Below the pieces are notes generated by a model, which saw only the letters and a list, made by a program, of their open reading frames with translations, did not search any database and had not been told where the DNA came from. A DNA stretch of 64,000 nucleotides from Siphonodentalium dalli (Eukaryota > Mollusca > Scaphopoda > Gadilida > Siphonodentaliidae), in assembly GCA_032622095.1 (NCBI GenBank), contig CP136063.1, forward strand, positions 93,229,980 to 93,293,979, given 5' to 3'. The number at the start of each line of letters is the position of its first letter. Positions within the stretch are counted from its first letter, which is position 1. Below, piece after piece: positions 54,001 through 63,000 of this stretch. A program made the translations under genes and the position numbers.

Positions 54001-57000
54001 AACTCTCCAACTACTGGTCGTTTCATTCCAAATGAATGACCGATAGTGGAGTTCGATAGTGGGGCAGAATGGTGGGACATGATAGTGGGGCTGAATAGTT
54101 TGGCTCGATAGTGGGACAGGATAGTGGGACAAAATAGTAGGACAGGATAGTGGGACAGAATAGTTTGGCTGGATAGCGGGGACGGTAATTGGGTTGAAAA
54201 TTATAGGGAAGAATTGTGGGGTAAGATAGTGGGGCTCGATAGCGGCACCGGGTAGTTGCATGTGTCAGACATGACGATTCCAAATGTTGAAAATGGTCGC
54301 CAACGTGGTTGTGAACCCCTGTAATTGTCCAAAAGACACAGGACTAAATCAATCCCTTATGTATATTGCCATATACTAATTAATGATTTTTTTTCTGACT
54401 TTTTGTTGTTGCCACCATCATGGGGCTTCCTATATAGCGTCATAATAATACGATACATCGGATTTTCATAGCTCCCCGTAGAGATCCTCATGCATTCATT
54501 GAACATTTTGGTTACACACTATCTTCTGCTTCTGTCGTCAAGGGGCTTCCTATATATCATAATAATACGATCCAGTAGGTTCTCGCAGCTCCATGTTGAA
54601 CCACAGAATGCACATGCACTAGTATATGCTGATGCCGCCACGGGGCTTCATATAGCGGCATACTGCTACGATACAGCGGATTCTCAAAGGTCCCCGTAGA
54701 GATCATTATACATTGAACCAAGGACTACACACTATATATATATCGTCGCTGCCAATCACATGGGGCTTCCTATAGCGTCATAATAATAGGATCGGGAGGA
54801 CTCTCGCAGCTCCATGTAGAGGGAGCCGCCGTCACGAGACTATGATGTGTTCATAGAAATACGATCGGGCGGATTCTCGAAGCTCACTGAAGAGACCCCC
54901 GTACAGTGGTACATGGGCTGCACGCCCTAGCTCATCCGCTGCCGCCGTCATTGGGCTTCCGATAGAGTGATAATAGGATCCATCTTGTTATCGTAGCTCC
55001 CCTCAGATATCACACAATACGTTGCATGCTGACGTCGTCGTGCGGATTCATGTAACATGGCTAGAAACATACGCCAACAATCAAGTCTAACGCAAAGCGG
55101 TTTTGATCTTAAATTTGTCTAAACCATATATATAAAGGTTTGTCTAGTGGGATAACATAATACGTGAGCTGTGGAAATTCGCAATGCACCTTAGAAAATC
55201 AGTGATCGTTAACAACTCATATTTATACATGTAGCTGAACATTAAAAGGACAATGGGTACAGATTGTGTCCCGAACTTAAACATCAAACACATCTCAACC
55301 ATTCAGTAGATGTTCGTGACATGAAATTGTAAAGTTCCAGATAGCAGCTACCCGAACGTCTGAAGCGACGATTTAGAGATTACATTAGTGACGTATATGT
55401 AGGTTCCCATCCGTGCATGGGGTATTAACCCGTTCTATACTGAAGCATCGTTGATGGGTAGTTATCCTACAGGAAATGTTCAGATAATAAGGTCGTTTGC
55501 TGAGCTATAAGCGTAACCTCTCTATAATAGAGTCATTTAACCCTTTCTTTACTAAAGCATCATCGGTGAGTATAGTTATCCCATATGAAATGTTCAGGTA
55601 ATAAGTTTAGCAAACGACCATATATAGTCGTTTGTTGAACTTATTATCCAAACATTTCGCTCAATAAATAGGGCTCCTTCTGCACTTTTATTTTCTGTCG
55701 TCTGATTTTATCGCATTAACTGATGAACAATAGGCCATTCCAATGTATCCTTGTATCACTGAATGGGAGAATCCATTTATTATAGAAAGGGTTAATAATA
55801 CGAACCGGTGGGTTCGTGCTGATTTTCCCTTCATGAGAGTTATCGCCCTCGGGTACGGGATTATATGCCTGGATCAGGCTGACTTCGCCATTGTAGTAGA
55901 TACATTCGACCACACTGTCATGACCCTGCAATCAAAATGAAATGGTACCGATATACAATGAATATTTGCATATATACTGCTGAATATTGATTACGATTAT
56001 AATCAAGCAAGAAATGTGGGCTGCAGCGCCCCTGTCCAGGCAATAGTTCATCCCACATGTCGATGTTCAATTATTGGTCCAAATAATAACACATATATAA
56101 CCCTATAGCGTTGTATTTCGTCGGCATTTGGATAAGCCAATAGCGATGCACGTCGTCACCATCATATACATGGATAACCATATAGCGTGTATGTCGTCAT
56201 TATTGGATAACCCTATAGCAATGCATGTCGCCATCATTGGATAACCTTATAGTGATATATGTCGTCATCATTTGATAACCCTATAGCGATGCATGGTTTC
56301 ATCATTGGATAACGTACCTATATATAGCCAGTTATGTCGTCATTGGATAACCTTATAGCGATATATATTATGCCATCATTGGATAACCTTATATAGCGAT
56401 GTATCTGCAGCTCGCGACCGTGATTGTGTATACCATCATATATTAAGATAAAGAATAAATCAGCCCAATGAAAACAAGTGTTATATGCACTCCGGTTCAC
56501 TCTAGCAGGGAATAGACAACTTACTGGCAATATGCTACAGTATTTTATATATTGGTTATGTAAGACTCTGAGATCTAGCAAAACTGGAACATTTGACTAA
56601 TAATTCATTGATATTGTAAATTATAAAACCATTGTCAAAATCATGACTTATTCTTTTTGAATGCCCAAAAAGGTATTGTAACCTTGATTGGTTCTCTTTT
56701 GGTACTTTGTTCTATGGCATGTCCATAGGAATAAGTATTTTATATGAAAAACATTGAAACATTAGCTTATTATCTCAAGCGTGAGTCAGACTGAATCGAC
56801 ACATGGACACGGGACCATTGTCTCCTAGCTTGACCAATCAAGATGTATCACGTTGAGACAAAGGACTCAGCTTTGAATGACATTCCCAGATCCCAAAATA
56901 TAGACACATTTTTTCTCTCTCGCCCAGACTGCCAGAACAGTTGTAACACATAGATCCCCGTGACTGCGCGTACTTGCCCGTGTACATTCTATTTGGACAG

Positions 57001-60000
57001 AAAATAAATATCATGTTGTCTAAGCTGATAGTTCTGACTTACAGTGAAAGAAAATCTGGGAATGTTATAGTCAGTTGGGACCGGGGTATTGACCTGTGAC
57101 CATTTATTACTTTGATCTACTTGAATGTCGTGAAACTTGAAATTATTGATGTGTACAGTTAGGCTAACTGTCTAAATGAAAATGGTTTATTATGCAATTT
57201 CATAAATCAAGAACATTAGGTTTCTTCTCATGATTTCCAGGTATGATATTATGGATATAGAACTGCGCTTTAAAAAAAAAAGTTATATTTAAATACATGC
57301 AAGTACTGGGTACATAACACAGAAAACTTTCCAATATTATATTCCTATAATCTTCAGTGGGTTGATGCTCTTGAATAGTGTGTTGCAGTCATCGCTTGAA
57401 ACAAATATAAAACATAATTTCCTGACAGATTTTGATAATATTAGTTTTCAAATATCAGGACATTTTGGCAAAATATGCCACATAAGTTTAGATAACGATA
57501 ATTATAGTACACATCTCCTCACCATTTCGTCATCTTCAGAGAACGCTATAGCGGTGTATCTGTTCGCGGTCTCCTTTCCGCTGATCATGAAGTCGATGAC
57601 ATCACCAGATTCCTGCCACGTGACCATGTAACTGCACGATCCACCGGGTGCCTTGCAGTCGGTGAAGCACCCTTTAGTCTTTTCACATTCAATGTCATAA
57701 CTCACGGTACTCTGTGGGAATTATAAACAAATTACCGTTACGGGTGAGGATATCACGTTGAGTGCCGGAAATCAATTAGCCTCAGTACACCATATTTTGG
57801 CTCTATTGAAACAAGAATTGGACGACGTCGCGAGTTTAGATGACATAAACGACGATTTATAGTACTACGAAATAACTCGTAGCCGGCACTGGTGGAAAGA
57901 ATTTGGAAATTCCCACCACCCTGGCACTACGAGTTATTTCGCAGACACATTCAAGTTGACACGTTTTAGCGACATATGTGAAGTAGAACGTTCTGAACGT
58001 AACCCAATCAAGTTATTTTGGCAGTAAACAAGTGTCCTTGTGCTGGTTATATAGCTCGTTATAAAGTTATATTATGGCTCGATGCACAAGGGAGCAAGTT
58101 ACTTATATGACTATATATGGCTACAGACGGTGAATCCAATGTGGAAGCGGATGAACTTGATTATTGTGAGGATGAGACGATTTTGTCTAGTATATATTGT
58201 GACTATATATATGAGCATGTAAATTCTGTTGTTTCGGACATTGTAAGGCAACTCCCATTTAGCCTTATTTAGGCCCGTGATAGCGGTTCCAAATAAAAGT
58301 ACCAATGAGCCCAATACCAGCTCAGATATCGACTTTCAGATGTGGAGGTTTCAACGTTTTTGGCTTATTTTCCAGGCTATCAAACATTCCAATGACCGTC
58401 TATGATGATTAACATACATGCTCTCAAGAGTGTCAAGGCTGTCGTTTCCCGAAAACAGTACACAATAAAGATCGTACTTAACAGACAGTGATCAAGTTAG
58501 AACGCAACGCGACACAAAATGTAATACATGTAGATATCAATGAGTGCCATTATTTTAAATACATTTTTCTCTGTACCTATGTACTATTTAGGTAACGAGA
58601 ATAAACATATTTTATTGAATTGAATTGGCATTCGTATATATGTTTGAAGTGTACTCCACGATCACAGTATACTCTTGCGTCGGTACGTGGTGTTTAAAGC
58701 TTCGAGTGTAAGTGATCTAACGGTGATTGAACGGTAATCAATGATATACATCGGCAAGCGTTATTGGAGTAGTAATGGACCCTGCGAAATTGGTGCCTTG
58801 TCGCATAAGAAATTAATGACGTTTCGGGGCTCAAACAGTTTGCTGAAATTTTCTCGCGGTGAACATTGCATGCCCACGTTGAAACCGTCGTCACCTATAG
58901 GTGAATCTGCCTACTGGAATTGGGTGTGCATGGGGCATGGGCTTTGCATGTTGACGCTGCTTGACTTGCAGGAATTTCATTAGGATTTTCACGGATTATC
59001 CAACTTGGTACATTTTGCTACTTCGGAAGGTTTGGACACCCAGGAGCCACATTGGGTGTTTGTAAATATATGCTAATGACGTAATATTCAATACCATTTG
59101 CGGCAGTGGTATGTTGTGTTACATGCAATGAAATATTACCCAACATGGGCCGGGTGCCATTGTTGAGTCACATATGATAACATTATACGCATGTGGTCGG
59201 CCGCATTTGTGTGTCGGGTCACGTGTTAATGACGAAATACTCACTGGACCGGGTGGCATTGGTGTGGTCGATATTGGAGGATCTGTTCCGAATGTTACTC
59301 CTTGTTCTGGAAGTTATTGTATAGTGATTATCAACAGTGGTATATCATATAGCTCGTTAAAAGCACGAGCAACCAGGCAAAGTAGGAATATATATACTAC
59401 CACGAGAAGAACAAAGTTAGGAATACAAAAACAGGAAGTATCGGCTCCGACTAGGAAATTCGAGGATACAACAATCAGAATAATAACAACGTTGTGTTCT
59501 CAGGCACCTCCCTTGTCATTGAAATGTTCTTTAAAAAAACCTCGTCAAACTTTTTCTCTCAATATATTCTGTTCGAAATATTAGATTTGAACAAAGAAAA
59601 TGAATTGTGTTTATTTCTGGAGTATGTTTTCCAGATTTAGAAAAAAGGCCTCCCTCCCTCCCTCATTTAAGTGCACAAATATTTCATTTTAATGTCCTTT
59701 CACCTAAAAAAAATGTCGAGGAGACAACAAAACAAGGGAAGAATACAAACTAAGCACTGTGGAATTGGGACAAAATAGGAAATGTGCGACAAAACTCATG
59801 TGCAAACCTGCCGTTTATACCGTCCACCAATGTTAACCCACCCCCCCCCCCCGCAATTTGCGAACTTACGTTTTGCTTTGCATGAAATCTTATTCACATC
59901 AGCGTGTCAGCGTATTTATATACAGCTTACATCCCCGACAGACAAGTCCATCAGACAACATACGTCACGTATCAACATAATTATACATCAGCATCTGATT

Positions 60001-63000
60001 CGATCGACTTGGGACATACATGATTGTAAGCAACTGGAACAATTCGATAATATGTACATGCATAACTGACTGGACCAAATGTGCATGCAACTGACCAGCC
60101 ATGATTTACAAGTTGGAAGTAGCCCCCACCTAACGACATTTTGACTGTGTCCCCGGCGATTGTGGCGTATGCCGCATGTTGATAAATTGTAAATAAGAAA
60201 ATAAGCTATATATGCGTGACCTATTACATTGTATGTACAATAACGAAACACTGTGCATAATAATATTCCCTAACTGGTATGTGGAAAGAGTCAGTTATAA
60301 CGACGTAAATTGCAACTATAACTTACCACATGTATTGTTTACGATAAGTAGGGGCCGCCAAGATCAAGTCTTTTCGGCCCACAACAGTTGGGATATCGTT
60401 GGATTGATGCTGTTACGTCCCGTTACTCTTTCTATAACATATTTTAATTGAAAAGACGTACTATACGTTTGCACGTGGAGCCCGGTCATTCATTTGAACC
60501 CCTGAATGTGATTAATCATCTGACATGTTGGCGATTAACCTGTCTTCAAATTGATATATCTTTTTCCGTGATATAAAAAGGTAAAGTGATGATACGATCG
60601 TTTAATATATTGTTTACATACATTTTCTGATAGCTTGACAAATCGAAATTCTCTGGAAGACAATACTTTTTTATTTATAAATCTCGTTGCTTTGACATTA
60701 AACGGACATCTGATATACGCATGTTTGATATCATCATACTTGGGAAAGGCTGCCCTCTATGTTCATATATACACAAAGCGTCCATTTGACCTAATCCGAA
60801 AAGGAAAAAAGCAAGATAACTCCCATCCACGATAATGGGCGTAAAGTATGTTATAGAAGAGTAACGGGACGGAGCTCGGTCCGAAACAGCAAAAAACCCA
60901 ACCGATATCACACGCTGTTGTGGACAGAGAAGACTTGGTCTAGGGATCAATTGATGGTCCCCCACCCCGCATTGATTATCCCCAGCGCAAAACTTGGCGT
61001 TCAATGATTAGCGCAGTTTACTGCCGTCGTTTGCAGCCAACCGAACATAGATCCATGGCCAGGTAGTCAGTATATTAACTTGCGATGACGATATGTTTTG
61101 GACGTTTAGTAGAATAGTAACAAAACTGTTGTCTAAAAGGTATACGTGATTACAACTTAACGGGCGTTAGCACGCTTTTGTATTATAAGCTAGATATAAT
61201 TCAATTAAAGGGTGTCACAATGACAGCCTATTGTGACGTATAAGAGTGAGTGAGTTAAGGAGATCAGTAAACTGAGTCACTTTAGCAGCGTCTTCTAGAC
61301 TGAACAGGTGTATTTCGCCAAATTTTCAAGCACAGTTTTTATGAAAACTGAGCATATAAATTAATATAAGATTGAATGTATTTAAGATGACAAGTCAAAA
61401 CGTCATATAACATTTTCGAAAATTAAGATGTATATATATAGCACTTGGCATTCAATGCTTCCAGAGCGCTTTTCCCAAAGGGTTTTTATCTCTGGTTTAA
61501 CGCAGGTTGTTAAGTGTAGAATTTTGTTAGCCGGGAGCCGCTGTGTTATTTTTGTGTATGTTATATGTAACACTGTATCAGAGTTTAGATTGTTTATAAC
61601 AGAAATGTGTATGCCACATGGAAGCATGTCTTAATTTATTAATTTGGTTTAGTCGAAAAACTCTGAATCGTTCCACGGCTCCCGGTTTGTGTATGACTGT
61701 ACAGATCTAAATACCAATAAAGACGCATGCTATCTGCTATATATGTTTTAGTTGTATCTAGTCTAGCGTGGACAAACTTATGCCAACGTAGCTGAAGTTG
61801 GCCACATTGCGACAACCGTCTCATAAATGTGTTTCGAATTCGAGTTCTCTTAAGTATTGGACAATTGGTGACATTTGACCATATTACACTGTATTACAAT
61901 GAACGTCAACGCCACGTAAAATTGCATACACATCGTATATGTTACATGACCCGATTCAACGCAACAGAGAATACAACTACCCAGGCCTGAAACTTTGGTG
62001 CCGGACATTTGCCAAATGAGATCATCATGCAGAGGGTGAATTGAGTGACGTTGCCCCGCACAGTGGGCTAGCATCACTATTCATTATCTGTGGACCTCAT
62101 TTCTTTTTAGTTTCTTTTCCTTTTTTAGTTTAGTTTCTCTATATGTATCCCCAAATTGGCAGACGACACAATGCATAATCGAGGTGCCGAATGGGTGCAC
62201 ATTACAATCTTCACCATTTGGGAACTTAAATCTGAGTCTCCATCTTCCATATTAGATGAGGCCAAAGCAGAATAAGGTCACTATTGTGCGGGGTAGCGTC
62301 TCTAAATTCATCCTCTTGAGGACTTTATACTGCAAATGTCCGGCACCATATTTCCAGGCTGGTAACTGACCGAGCAGAGTTGCATAAATTCCTCACGTAT
62401 GCATCCTACATATACTGGCCCTGATGAGACAGAAACAGAGTATTATGCACGCACCTGGTGTCATTGATGCCAGCTGTTTTGCAGCCCAAAATATTGTCCT
62501 TACTTGAACTAAGGTAGCCCTTTAAGAGAAAATAATGAGAACATAATGTTTGCCGGAGAATTCGAATATTTATAATAATGAAATGTTTCCACTGCATGTA
62601 TTTGAATTGTCCATTAAAGACCGGATGGCAGTTTAATTGCTTAGAATAAATACTATTTATTGACAAAAGCCAATGGCATGCACTGACGTAATTTCATGGT
62701 GACGCATATGTCTGATGTTGCAGTATAGTAAAGATTTGTTTAAGAGACTTAGTTCTACTAAACAACTCTTTGAGGCTGCTTTTATTTTGTAATTTTTGAA
62801 AATATTAGAGATATACGTCATTGCGAAGTGAAGCATTTGAGTTGAAGATGGAATTGCCGATGTCGGGGACAGACCAGCTGGTAACACGACAGCAGGGTAC
62901 GGAACACCACACCGAGCACACTAGAATGACAGAGACCAGGTCAGAGTAAAGCACTGACAAGTTGACCAAAATGCCTTTTTGAAAGTCAAACTAGGAGATA

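Larger units (their letters stand above)
59307..62454. other. Intron, mobile-element remnants only
   Basis: Apart from the TIR element at 60346-60950 and the MITE at 61983-62361, no exon or gene was found. Confidence 0.5.

Noticed and set aside
60323-60385. Strong donor-like gtaagt with an open segment
   Set aside because: Phase does not fit the Reeler-DOMON junction and it lies in a TIR element; 59245-59306 fits better.
62820-62985. Open minus-strand frame ending VTSWSVPDIGNSIFNSN, possible extra DOMON or Reeler exon
   Set aside because: Phase does not fit either neighbour, Cys pattern is wrong for DOMON, and the apparent likeness to the exon at 26206-26292 is short.
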